Shown here one piece after another: positions 17,405-25,287 of a DNA stretch of 34,445 nt. This DNA is from a virus. The notes beneath the pieces are model-generated. The model was not told the origin of the DNA, searched no databases, and saw nothing but the letters and a program-made list of their open reading frames with translations. Location: IMG/VR virus record IMGVR_UViG_3300034685_000056, positions 1 through 34,445 of that record; one strand, written 5' to 3'. The translations under genes were made by a program, and so were the position numbers. The stretch's first letter is position 1. Each line of letters opens with the position of its first letter.

Positions 17405-17511
17405 CACTTTGCCCTTACGTCTCAATCATTATTAGCTTAAGACGCCTTACGCTCAATATTATTATACATAATATCTCCAAATTTATTCTATTGATAAAAT
17501 AACCAATTATC

Positions 17512-17943
17512 TTAGTATATAATTTCAATCACTGTTTTGGGGTCTCCCTTGCAATAATCTCCTTTTATAGTCAAAGATTGCACATGATTAAAATCATCAT
17601 CAACCAACAATCCAGAAGCAATAAACGCATCAAATAAATTTTTTGGGGTATAATTATCAGAATCGTGTCTACGATTAGAATCAAAATAATAAGTAATAAC
17701 TATATCGCACTTATTAATTTGCATGTTTTGATAGCCATAATACGAAACCAACCATTCTCCAAATTCTTTCCATTTTTGTTTTTCTGCGTTCATTTGATGC
17801 CTTGGCATTATCATCCATTGATTAAGAGAAGGAGGTATTGGTTTATTGATAGGTATTTTCTTTCTCTTGGGATATTTTTTGAAATAGTGAGAATTGTATT
17901 TTTGAAGTGTATCATTGTCTATTACTAATTTTATTATATTAAT
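17512..17943 (-). CDS. RusA-like Holliday junction resolvase
   Basis: A protein of about 143 residues with the RusA-family core: KPIPPSLNQWMIMPRHQMNAEK near the start, then RRHDSDNYTPKNLFDAFIAS and GLLVDDDFNHV, with the clustered acidic residues (D in DSDNY, and the DDD) that bind metal in RusA. It would cut four-way DNA junctions. The start is unusual: the frame is open up to 18099, but that part overlaps the endonuclease gene and a terminator hairpin. AGAAGGTG at about 17949-17956 stands 5 bases before an ATT (17941-17943), giving I/M-N-I-I-K-L-V-I-D. ATT initiation is rare but known. RusA genes normally belong to replication/recombination modules, so a copy within the tail cluster points to insertion together with the endonuclease. 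Confidence 0.75.
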   Translation of the reverse strand: MNIIKLVIDNDTLQKYNSHYFKKYPKRKKIPINKPIPPSLNQWMIMPRHQMNAEKQKWKEFGEWLVSYYGYQNMQINKCDIVITYYFDSNRRHDSDNYTPKNLFDAFIASGLLVDDDFNHVQSLTIKGDYCKGDPKTVIEIIY

Positions 17944-17972
17944 ACTAACACCTTCTTTAAAAAAAATAAGAT

Positions 17973-18000
17973 AGGGTAGAGAAGAGTATTCCACTACCCT
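17973..18000 (-). terminator. Intrinsic terminator upstream of the RusA-like gene
   Basis: AGGGTAG (17973-17979) and CTACCCT (17994-18000) form a 7-bp stem with a 14-base interior. On the minus strand it is followed by ATCTTATTTTTTTT, a convincing T run. It sits just after the homing endonuclease stop at 18026 and shares the GGGTAG stem of the other hairpins. Confidence 0.7.
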
Positions 18001-18025
18001 AAATTTTATATTAATAATTTTATAT

Positions 18026-19135
18026 TTAAATGCACATAACATTTTGTATATCATCTTTTTTAATTTTGCGAAGTTCACCAAAATCAAAATATTTTTCAAA
18101 TTGAGAAGTTATTATTTTAGAATTATCAATATCATACTTAATCCATGAATGACCAGTATTAAAATAACTTTTTGCTAATTCTACAAGATTAAATATTACA
18201 TTATCAGAAGGCAAGTAATCACAATCGGACTTAATAATAATTATTTCCCATCCTGACGATAGTAACAAATAATTTCTTTTCATCTCTTTTCTGTCAAATT
18301 CTTCTTGTGTGGTTTGCCCTAACACAACACTTAAATTATGACCTGAACCATGATATTCAATAGCCAATTTTTCTTCTGGTAAAGCTATATCTATCCAGCA
18401 TTTATTATTAAAAGGATAATTTAGCTCGCCATTAAGTATTATTTGTAAATATTTTTGCTGTCTACTATATGGAGCAGTTCCATTTTTATATTTTGAATTA
18501 ATTAACGCTTTTAAAGCCTTCTTTTTTATTATTTCATTTTGATTAGGAGTTTTAAATCCATATTTTTTAATATTAGTTTCAGCAATTCTTTTTCTTATTG
18601 CTTTAGATTGTAAGGTATATTTAACCCCATATTTTTTTAATGCTTTTTCCATTTTCTTCTTTTTTACAAACTCAATTTGGGAAACATTATCAACACCATA
18701 TTTTTTCTGCAATGTTTCTTTTTGTTTTAACCGAAACGACTGGCTTTGAAAGACATTTACACAACCATATTTTTCTAAATTTGTTTTTTGTGTTTTTATT
18801 TTTGTTTCTTCAAGTTCCTGTGCGTTTCTTACACCATATAAATTTATCATAGTTTCTTCTCGTTTTTTATTCTGACAAATTGGATTTCCACAACAATCCT
18901 TAAAAGTTACTTTATTTTCATTAATATATCTATAATAAGGTTTTTCTACAATTGTTTCTTTGCAATAATCACACAAAACTTTAACAACGTGTGTGCTTTG
19001 TGGTGGTAAATCCTCAACATTAACTTCAAATTCACTTAAACATTTTCCATTATATATATACCCTTTATCTATATACCATTGTCTATATTTTGGATTTTTA
19101 TTCCATTTAACTTTTACTGTTTTAGTTAGTAACAT
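18026..19135 (-). CDS. Free-standing homing endonuclease (Vsr/EDxHD-like) with YGV repeats
   Basis: A 369-residue protein with start ATG 19135 behind a perfect GGAGGT. An N-terminal Cys cluster (CDYC near residue 56, then CCGNPIC) could bind zinc. From about residue 98 there are five repeats of a K/LYG(V/C/F)..N..Q motif, spaced about 27 to 30 residues, as in DNA-binding repeats of phage homing enzymes. The C-terminal domain has WIDIALPEEKLAIEYHGSGH and then DRKEMKRNYLLLSSGWEIIII, the pattern of very-short-patch-repair-like (EDxHD) nucleases such as I-Bth0305I. The gene stands alone between the major tail protein and RusA-like genes with its own upstream structure and downstream terminator, as mobile endonucleases do. 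The presumed target is the equivalent unoccupied tail locus in related phages. Confidence 0.82.
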   Translation of the reverse strand: MLLTKTVKVKWNKNPKYRQWYIDKGYIYNGKCLSEFEVNVEDLPPQSTHVVKVLCDYCKETIVEKPYYRYINENKVTFKDCCGNPICQNKKREETMINLYGVRNAQELEETKIKTQKTNLEKYGCVNVFQSQSFRLKQKETLQKKYGVDNVSQIEFVKKKKMEKALKKYGVKYTLQSKAIRKRIAETNIKKYGFKTPNQNEIIKKKALKALINSKYKNGTAPYSRQQKYLQIILNGELNYPFNNKCWIDIALPEEKLAIEYHGSGHNLSVVLGQTTQEEFDRKEMKRNYLLLSSGWEIIIIKSDCDYLPSDNVIFNLVELAKSYFNTGHSWIKYDIDNSKIITSQFEKYFDFGELRKIKKDDIQNVMCI

Positions 19136-19176
19136 TTGAATTACCTCCGATAGTAATACACTCCGAAAAATTATAA

Positions 19177-19254
19177 ATTAGGGAAGTGGTATTCGGAAGT
19201 ACCACTTGTCATTAATAATCATGTGTCGACTCACAATTATTAACTATCCCTAAT
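19177..19254 (-). ncRNA. Three-way-junction RNA element before the homing endonuclease
   Basis: On the minus strand ATTAGGG (19248-19254) pairs with CCCTAAT (19177-19183), closing two hairpins. One is an 8-bp stem 19212-19219/19236-19243, continued by 4 bp past a 2-base bulge. The other is an 8-bp stem 19184-19191/19200-19207 with an 8-base loop. The closing stem abuts the second hairpin with no linker, so they could stack. TTATAATTTTTC follows, so it may be an elaborate terminator of the major tail gene transcript, or a leader controlling the endonuclease. Not recognised as a known riboswitch or ribozyme. Confidence 0.6.
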
Positions 19255-19289
19255 ATAATTATAATATTATTTTATTATTTTGTCAAATA

Positions 19290-20015
19290 CTAAACTGTTC
19301 TAGGCACAACTACATACTTACCGTAAGATTTTGAACCAATTGGAACTTCACAATTGAATGTAATTGTATCCTGTTGGTTCTCACCTGCTGTATATGCAGC
19401 ACTTAAATTACCATCTGGTCTTGCTTTATCAAATATCCAATACAAGTCAGCCACAATTTCTTCTGTATTAGGGTCATAACATATAGTATGTAATTGTACT
19501 TTATGGGGCTTTGGAAATTCTTCAGCGTTCAAATCAAGTACACTAGCAGTAGGTTGAGCTTCTTCGTATATTACCGTATAAAATTGCCCTGCCTGACCTT
19601 CTGTAATAGTAACTTTTCCAGTAGCAAAAATACCTGTTAATTCCTTACCATTTTTATCAAGAACTGTTACTTCACCAACAGGAGTACCATCAATAGTAAC
19701 TTCAATTGAACCTGCGTTATCTACAGCCTGTTTTGTTTCTGACCTCAAAACATTTATTGCTTCGTCACTAAACAATCCACCACTTTGAAGAGCATAAACA
19801 TCATCATTATGCAACGTGGTAGTAACTTCAAAATTTATATCTTTACTGTTATTTATAGTTGTTACACGTTTGTTTCCAATACCACCACGTATAGGAGTTG
19901 ACTCTACTGTTTGATTTACATTATTTGTTGAAGTCAATCCAATAAAATATGTTTTATCGTTTATTTCATCAATGGCAATTACTTCACAAACGTCATGTAC
20001 AACAACGTTATTCAT
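19290..20015 (-). CDS. Major tail (tube) protein
   Basis: A 241-residue protein with start ATG 20015 after AAGGAGGAATT. It begins MNNVVVHDVCEVIAIDEIND and contains TPIRGGIGNKRVTTINNSKDINFEVTTTLHNDDVYALQSGG, a tube-protein-like pattern of a strand, a loop and a long hairpin. Later come QFYTVIYEEAQ and the C-terminal KPHKVQLHTICYDPNTEEIVADLYWIFDKARPDG, again typical of tube proteins of Firmicutes siphoviruses. It is placed after the neck genes and ahead of tape measure and chaperones, interrupted only by inserted genes. It would polymerise into the tail tube. Confidence 0.8.
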   Translation of the reverse strand: MNNVVVHDVCEVIAIDEINDKTYFIGLTSTNNVNQTVESTPIRGGIGNKRVTTINNSKDINFEVTTTLHNDDVYALQSGGLFSDEAINVLRSETKQAVDNAGSIEVTIDGTPVGEVTVLDKNGKELTGIFATGKVTITEGQAGQFYTVIYEEAQPTASVLDLNAEEFPKPHKVQLHTICYDPNTEEIVADLYWIFDKARPDGNLSAAYTAGENQQDTITFNCEVPIGSKSYGKYVVVPRTV

Positions 20016-20032
20016 AAACTAATTCCTCCTTA

Positions 20033-20725
20033 TTAATTATTAAATAAAGATTTAGATTTTTTCTCAAAATCTTTTATATTTGTTTTCTTTTCTTTTAACT
20101 CTGTCAAATCTATTGCCTTACACCACGATTCAATCTTTATATCTTTTGAAACAGTAGCAAATAATGTAGTAGTATTATAATTTTTAAATTGCCCTGTTCT
20201 ATAAAAAAGAGCATACATTTCATATATATACAAGTCATTTGGCTTCGTACCAGAACTCAACCAAACACTTGTATATACAGCTTCAAAGTCAACATTATCG
20301 TTGTTTTTCTTTTGAAAAAACTTTTTGAAAGCATTAAATTTTTCAATTTCTGGATTAGAACTTGGTTTCTCATAGTTTAAACAATTCATTTTTTTTATTA
20401 AATCAAGATAATATTGCAACTCTTTATCGTCTTGCACTAAATCAAAAACATCTTCATCAAAACACAATTTAAATAAATCCTTAAAACTTTGATATAAATT
20501 ATAATCTTCATGATTAAAAAATTTAATTATCTCTAATAAAGATAATTTTTCAAAATATTCTTTGTATTCTGGTTTAATGAATTTCATTATATCTTTTTTT
20601 TGTAAATATATAAGTTGTATATATGGTAATAATGTAAGATATTCTTTAACTTTAAAAAACCTTATTTTACCTATTCTTGTTTCAATGGGTTCGCATAGTA
20701 TATAGAATTCTTTTATATCCTGCAT
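20033..20725 (-). CDS. Tail-region protein, possibly a chaperone of the Gp15 type
   Basis: A 230-residue, lysine- and phenylalanine-rich helical protein. Start ATG 20725 follows AAAGGGTTGAG. It opens with FYILCEPIETRIGKIRFFKVKEYL and later has VYTSVWLSSGTKPNDLYIYEMYALFYRTGQF, which loosely resembles the C-terminal half of small tail assembly proteins often named Gp15 in Firmicutes phages. It sits between the tail-terminator-like gene and the tube gene, tightly spaced on both sides. The function is not established; it may instead be a neck component. Confidence 0.4.
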   Translation of the reverse strand: MQDIKEFYILCEPIETRIGKIRFFKVKEYLTLLPYIQLIYLQKKDIMKFIKPEYKEYFEKLSLLEIIKFFNHEDYNLYQSFKDLFKLCFDEDVFDLVQDDKELQYYLDLIKKMNCLNYEKPSSNPEIEKFNAFKKFFQKKNNDNVDFEAVYTSVWLSSGTKPNDLYIYEMYALFYRTGQFKNYNTTTLFATVSKDIKIESWCKAIDLTELKEKKTNIKDFEKKSKSLFNN

Positions 20726-20726
20726 A

Positions 20727-21224
20727 CTATCTCAACCCTTTCAATGTAGAACTATTAACTTTTATCCATAAAGCCATGCCAGAATAATTATTATTAACCT
20801 TATAAGTTCTAAATCTTGTAATTTCACATTCTCCAATCCCCATGACATTTTTCTGGTCAATATCTTTAGCAATTTCATCTGCTATACGAAAAACACGAAT
20901 TTGCCCTAGTCCATTCAATAACCATTTAGAATATGGTACAACAATATCAATTGTGAACGTCAAATCACTAAGAGGTTGACTTCGTAAGTCACCTTCATAT
21001 GGATTTATAAATAAAGTTACCCGCTGTTCATCAAGTATACTATCGTCAAATAAATTCAAAATTATATTATTAGTTTCTAACAAATTTACATTAACAGTAG
21101 GTTGGCTTAATGGATCATCTGATAAATAATATACATATTTTTTAAAGTTTTCATTAGATAATAACACTTCTAATAATTTGATAAGATTATTTTCTATGTG
21201 CTTAAATTTACAACTCCGCTCCAT
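20727..21224 (-). CDS. Tail terminator / tail completion-like protein
   Basis: A 165-residue protein, start ATG 21224 after AAGGAGGTGG. An N-terminal helix (NNLIKLLEVLLSNENFKKYVYYLSDDP) precedes a strand-rich part (VTLFINPYEGDLRSQPLSDLTFTIDIVVPYSKWLLN) and a helix RVFRIADEIAKDID, then CEITRFRTYKVNNNYSGMALWIKV. The size, helix-then-sheet order and position directly before tube and chaperone-type genes match tail terminator proteins that cap the tube. Evidence is pattern-level only. Confidence 0.5.
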   Translation of the reverse strand: MERSCKFKHIENNLIKLLEVLLSNENFKKYVYYLSDDPLSQPTVNVNLLETNNIILNLFDDSILDEQRVTLFINPYEGDLRSQPLSDLTFTIDIVVPYSKWLLNGLGQIRVFRIADEIAKDIDQKNVMGIGECEITRFRTYKVNNNYSGMALWIKVNSSTLKGLR

Positions 21225-21236
21225 TAAACCACCTCC

Positions 21237-22436
21237 TTAAAACAAGTTCTTTATTTGTATCCTAAATGGTTCTGATACAATATTTCCTGCTGTATTCTTA
21301 CACCACAACTTTACATATCCCAATGTGTTTCCGGCAGTTACTACGCAGGTATTAGCAACTGGGTCTTGACTTGTTATAGTTGCTAATGTAGTTGTAGATA
21401 CTCCATCATCAGCAGTAAGCCAAAATTCGGATGTTTCAGTAATAACTTGTCCATTGTCTGTAAATGTTGCTGTATACGTTGCAGTTTTACCCTTGACTAT
21501 TGATGTGTTACCTGAAATAGTTACTACATAATTATGTTGTAGCACGTCAACAAATTCAACAGTTATATTATCTTTTATATTTATATCGCTTTTCAACGAT
21601 ACCGTAAATGTAACTATTCCCATACCCAATATACTAACTACACCATTATTATCAATAGTTGCAATAGTCTCATCACTGCTAGAAAATACAAGTGGTGGGG
21701 TAGGAGAGAGGACTGTATCTCCATCCAATACTTCACAAATTATTTGTAAACTATCACTTATATTAACTTGAACATTGTCGCCGTTTAATATATTAATACT
21801 ATAATTCGGCAAATGTTGATCTTCCGCTGACCATGTACATTTTAATATAAGAAGCCCAGGATTAATTATATCTGAAACATCTACGACTTTATAGTTGCTC
21901 AAACCAATTTTATAAACTTCATCTCGTTTAATTAATACAGTAACTTCATTATTAGGCACACGAATAATAATATCAGTACTAGGCTGAATAATATATTTAT
22001 TTTCATCTATACCCATACTATATAAACGTATTGCATCTTCTACAATACAAGGCACTTTGTATAAAATACTGTTTTTATATACCTTTATTTCGTTATTTGC
22101 CTTTGTTACAGTACACGACTTTGATACAACTGTTGATGAAATATCTGTACAAATCCATTTAGCATTATCAAATTCAAAAATATCGCCAACATGTACTACA
22201 TAATCTGGAGTTCTAAATATTATTTTTTGATAATTCCCATTTTGTCTTGATAAAGTTTCTGCATTAAATTTACCAACAACCCGTACAGTAATACTATTTC
22301 CATTGTGTAATACAGTTTTTAGAGTTGTTGTATTTTCATACTCTGCGTTTACTAATTCCTGAAACTCATCTTTATAAATATCTGAAGGAGTTGATTTTGT
22401 TACGGATAAATAAGCGTTATAAGCTTCATATGACAT
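21237..22436 (-). CDS. Head closure-type protein with Ig-like (BIG2) domains
   Basis: A 399-residue protein, start ATG 22436 after AGAAAGGAG. Residues 1 to about 105 (RVVGKFNAETLSRQNGNYQK, then VHVGDIFEFDNAKWICTDIS) read like a small head-closure protein, with the characteristic GD.FE.DN..W turn. A middle beta domain runs to about 205. The motif FSSSDETIATIDNNGVVSI near residue 260 is a bacterial Ig-like group 2 domain, and a further Ig-like domain follows (VVTISGNTSIVKGKTATYTA). Extra Ig domains on head or neck proteins are known in other phages and often give weak attachment to surfaces or mucus. Head-closure proteins are usually about 100 residues, so this looks like a fusion. Confidence 0.6.
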   Translation of the reverse strand: MSYEAYNAYLSVTKSTPSDIYKDEFQELVNAEYENTTTLKTVLHNGNSITVRVVGKFNAETLSRQNGNYQKIIFRTPDYVVHVGDIFEFDNAKWICTDISSTVVSKSCTVTKANNEIKVYKNSILYKVPCIVEDAIRLYSMGIDENKYIIQPSTDIIIRVPNNEVTVLIKRDEVYKIGLSNYKVVDVSDIINPGLLILKCTWSAEDQHLPNYSINILNGDNVQVNISDSLQIICEVLDGDTVLSPTPPLVFSSSDETIATIDNNGVVSILGMGIVTFTVSLKSDINIKDNITVEFVDVLQHNYVVTISGNTSIVKGKTATYTATFTDNGQVITETSEFWLTADDGVSTTTLATITSQDPVANTCVVTAGNTLGYVKLWCKNTAGNIVSEPFRIQIKNLF

Positions 22437-22451
22437 AAAACCAACTCCTTT

Positions 22452-22886
22452 CTAAAGTTTAGACCAGTCAAAATTATTATATGAATATTGTGTTATCTGT
22501 TTGTCAACCATATCTTTCATTGTGGTTAACAATTCTCTTTTCTCTTTTAAATTTTGAGACTGGGAATATGTCTTAAAGTCCGTATCCTGCAAAAATAATT
22601 TTAGACTTAATATATCATTCACTTCTTTTGTTAACCACTCAACTATCATAAGATTAGAAAGAATAACTTTTTCATCTGTTGATAATGTTTGGTTGAAAAC
22701 CTTATTTACATCATCTCTATCTTCCAAGTCCGTTTTACATTTTCTAAAATTTGTTATAGCTTTAATTAAAAATGGCATTAAATAATTTTCCATTTGTTCA
22801 ACAGATTGACTATATAATTTGTTTATCCTGTAATCTTGAATTGATGTAAGAAACAAATTGAATACGTCACTGTAGGGTGTAGACAT
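22452..22886 (-). CDS. Head-tail connector (adaptor) protein
   Basis: A 144-residue helical protein, start ATG 22886 after AAGGGGTGG. It opens MSTPYSDVFNLFLTSIQDYR and continues YLMPFLIKAITNFRKCKTDL, then TLSTDEKVILSNLMIVEWLT. This arrangement, with a conserved Tyr-Ser start and an F.KC..DL..RDD segment, is familiar from adaptor proteins bound to the portal in Firmicutes phages. Its place between the capsid block and the head-closure gene supports that. It should form a ring on the portal. Confidence 0.65.
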   Translation of the reverse strand: MSTPYSDVFNLFLTSIQDYRINKLYSQSVEQMENYLMPFLIKAITNFRKCKTDLEDRDDVNKVFNQTLSTDEKVILSNLMIVEWLTKEVNDILSLKLFLQDTDFKTYSQSQNLKEKRELLTTMKDMVDKQITQYSYNNFDWSKL

Positions 22887-22902
22887 AAATTACCACCCCT
22901 TC

Positions 22903-23535
22903 TTATTTCAAATGTTCTGCGATTTCATATAAATCTTTTCCGTACAATTCGCTTATTACTGCAACCTTATTTCTATCTACATATTCTTTTTTAACAATTT
23001 TATCTACTATTAAATCAACTATAGTCTGTTTTAATTGTTTTGTAGTGCCATTATATAAATCTTTGATTTTTTCATCGTCATACTCTAGCAATCTATCTAT
23101 AGTCTTTTTATCAAGTATTTTCTTCATAAACTTTTCAAGATAATGCACCTTAATTACATCTTTATCAAGAACTACACAATATCCTTCTTCAAAAAATTTT
23201 CTTTGATGAGAAATAATCTTTACTAAATCACCATACAAAATAGGTTGTGTCTCACCAAAGAAATTAAATCTAAATGGTGTTTTGTCGTCTTCATATTTTT
23301 TCAAATTTAATCCACCAGTATATAAAGACATTACCTTAATAGGCTTATGCATTGGTATTTCAGGGAAAACTTCTTCTTCTTTTATTTCAGAATTTTGCTT
23401 AGTATCTACTTTTTTTTCAGCCATTAGTTTTTGCAACATTTCTTTCATTTTTTCTAATTCTTTTTCAAGTTCTTCGTTTTTCTTTACCAATTCATTATCA
23501 TTAACATTTGTTTTTGTACTCGGTCTTCCAGCCAT
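22903..23535 (-). CDS. Conserved-looking phage structural-region protein, coiled coil
   Basis: A 210-residue protein, start ATG 23535 (MAGRPSTKTNVNDNE). The ribosome site AAAGG is about 15 bases off, and a three-codon frame ATGGATTTGTAG (23550 down to 23539) lies between, ending 3 bases before the ATG. That suggests reinitiation. Residues 15-45 form a Glu/Lys coiled coil. The rest has VMSLYTGGLNLKKYED, FRFNFFGETQPILYGDLV and helical repeats. It follows the major capsid gene and precedes the adaptor. I recall similar unnamed proteins near capsid genes but cannot give a function. Confidence 0.6.
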   Translation of the reverse strand: MAGRPSTKTNVNDNELVKKNEELEKELEKMKEMLQKLMAEKKVDTKQNSEIKEEEVFPEIPMHKPIKVMSLYTGGLNLKKYEDDKTPFRFNFFGETQPILYGDLVKIISHQRKFFEEGYCVVLDKDVIKVHYLEKFMKKILDKKTIDRLLEYDDEKIKDLYNGTTKQLKQTIVDLIVDKIVKKEYVDRNKVAVISELYGKDLYEIAEHLK

Positions 23536-23572
23536 CTTCTACAAATCCATCCTTTCTACAAATAATTAAATA

Positions 23573-23596
23573 GGGAAGTGGAATACACCACTTCCC
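23573..23596 (-). repeat. GGGAAG-family hairpin downstream of the capsid gene
   Basis: GGGAAGTGG (23573-23581) and CCACTTCCC (23588-23596) pair perfectly over 9 bp with a 6-base loop. On the minus strand TATTTAATTATTTG follows. It separates the capsid gene from the next gene and could stabilise capsid mRNA or partly terminate. Confidence 0.75.
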
Positions 23597-23607
23597 ATTA
23601 TCCAAAA

Positions 23608-24696
23608 TTAAGCTGTTACATCCATCATTCCGTACTTAGCATTGGTAGCAATACCAACAGCCCATCTCTTCTGAAGTGTAGTAGCCTGAGTAAGATTAGC
23701 ATTTGCATACTGACCATCAGTAATTGTAATAGTATCGCCTTCAAAGCCAATCTTTACAAGTTTCTGTACTCCAGTAGAAATGAAATACAACTTGTCATCT
23801 TCAAGAGCGAAAGAATAATCTCCTGCAGTGTCATCTATCTTCTGAGGAATTTCAAACAAGTCTACACCCATGAAAGTAGTTAAGTAACCCATGCGGTTAT
23901 AAATGTCGCCAAGCTGCATTTTGAGATAATCATTAGAAGGAAGTATCTTAGAAAGTCCAAGTTTAGTACCAAATACAACACATCTTGCACCACCATTAGC
24001 AGCCTGTACTCTCTGAGCAAGTTTTACAAATCCATCAGTAGTAAAAGATGCTTCCTTAAAGTTATTAGGAAGTTTAGCGTATGTATCGTTGATTGCCTTA
24101 TAAACATCAATAGACAATTCTTTTTCCATAGCCAAAGCACACTTCATAGCATACTCAGCAAGATTCCTCTTGCCACACAAAATCCTATATAAATCTTCTG
24201 CTACAGTTATAAAACGAGGCTCAGGAACAAGAGATACTTGACTATTGAACTGTCTCTGTTCAAAAGTATGTCTCTTCCCGTTTGCACCCGTTGTTACTAT
24301 AAACAAATCGCTTGAAGCAATATCAAATACAAAAGTATCACCAAATCCACCATTTCTAACTTCTGCAAACTGCATAAAATCATTTGCAACAACGTCAGGA
24401 ATAACCATATCTACCATCGAACCGATTACTGCAAAAGTAGCCCATCTATAATTAGGATTGGTTTTCCATACTGAATCAGAAAATCCTGTGTTATTAAGAC
24501 CAGCTATTTCACTAATTTTTTCTTCTATTGCAGTATGTAGCTTTTTAGTCTTTTCATCAAAAGATATTGTAGTATCATAATCAACATTCGTCTTAAAATT
24601 TACTGCTCTATAATGATTAAAATAATCTATCCATGCACCATAAAAATCTTCGGTTTTACTAGCAAATTTCAATACATTATCTGGAATTCTTATCAT
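23608..24696 (-). CDS. Major capsid protein (HK97-like)
   Basis: A 362-residue protein beginning MIRIPDNVLKFASKTEDF. I use ATG 24696 because AAAGGAG lies 8 bases before it; the in-frame ATG at 24714 overlaps that site. Visible features fit an HK97-type capsid: an N-terminal helical arm, an extended loop region (NGGFGDTFVFDIASSDLF), a spine-helix-like segment (EYAMKCALAMEKELSIDVYKAINDTY), and a P-domain/A-domain section (GGARCVVFGTKLGLSKIL, MGVDLFEIPQKID). It follows protease/scaffold and decoration genes. Codon use is clean and the gene is followed by a hairpin, in line with high expression. Confidence 0.88.
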   Translation of the reverse strand: MIRIPDNVLKFASKTEDFYGAWIDYFNHYRAVNFKTNVDYDTTISFDEKTKKLHTAIEEKISEIAGLNNTGFSDSVWKTNPNYRWATFAVIGSMVDMVIPDVVANDFMQFAEVRNGGFGDTFVFDIASSDLFIVTTGANGKRHTFEQRQFNSQVSLVPEPRFITVAEDLYRILCGKRNLAEYAMKCALAMEKELSIDVYKAINDTYAKLPNNFKEASFTTDGFVKLAQRVQAANGGARCVVFGTKLGLSKILPSNDYLKMQLGDIYNRMGYLTTFMGVDLFEIPQKIDDTAGDYSFALEDDKLYFISTGVQKLVKIGFEGDTITITDGQYANANLTQATTLQKRWAVGIATNAKYGMMDVTA

Positions 24697-24728
24697 ATTA
24701 TATACTCCTTTCATTTTATATTATTATT

Positions 24729-25253
24729 TTATGCCTTTACACAAATAAACCTATAAGCTGGTACTCTTTCATTGCCAATCGATACATAAGTGTCTCCAAC
24801 ATACTTATAAGCAAGAGAAACACCAGTACCATCAGCAGCCCAAGTAAGTTTCGTAGTACCATCTGCTGGAACTACATAAGTATTAGTACCTTTAGTACCT
24901 GCAAGACCATCAGCAGTAATTACTATTTCATCAACGCCAGCCATTGGTTTATACATTGTAAACTTCTTACCAGCAGGAATATTAAATTCTCTTGGATCAT
25001 CAGTAAGCCCAGAATATTTACCATTTACCAATACATTTACAGGTTCGTTTACCATGTAAAAAATATCAGTTGCTAAAGTAGCAGTAGCAGGAACATTAAC
25101 TTCATAGACATCATTTTCTCCTTTTACATTAGACTTATCACCTAATGCAACTACATGACCGTTTTCAACTGCAACAGTAGCTTTACCAAATTTATTCAAC
25201 GCATCAATATTTTTAGCAGCTATTTCACCAGCTATAAGAACTGAATATGCCAT
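24729..25253 (-). CDS. Head decoration-like protein
   Basis: A 174-residue protein, start ATG 25253 after AAAGGAGGAATTT. It is rich in Ala, Gly, Thr and Val with short strands (AVENGHVVALGD, EVNVPATATLATDIFYMV). The C-terminal part (NTYVVPADGTTKLTWAADG) resembles surface beta domains. A small beta protein between the scaffold/protease and the capsid gene is typically a decoration protein that stabilises the head. Family not named with certainty. Confidence 0.55.
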   Translation of the reverse strand: MAYSVLIAGEIAAKNIDALNKFGKATVAVENGHVVALGDKSNVKGENDVYEVNVPATATLATDIFYMVNEPVNVLVNGKYSGLTDDPREFNIPAGKKFTMYKPMAGVDEIVITADGLAGTKGTNTYVVPADGTTKLTWAADGTGVSLAYKYVGDTYVSIGNERVPAYRFICVKA

Positions 25254-25287
25254 AAATAAATTCCTCCTTTAAATTTTATATTAATAA

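Noticed and set aside
17351-17425. N-terminal extension of the 68-residue gene
   Set aside because: The extension would run through a hairpin with a T tract, and a good ribosome site lies directly before ATG 17350.
17944-18099. 52-residue N-terminal extension of the RusA-like protein
   Set aside because: It overlaps the upstream endonuclease gene and a terminator, and does not resemble RusA.
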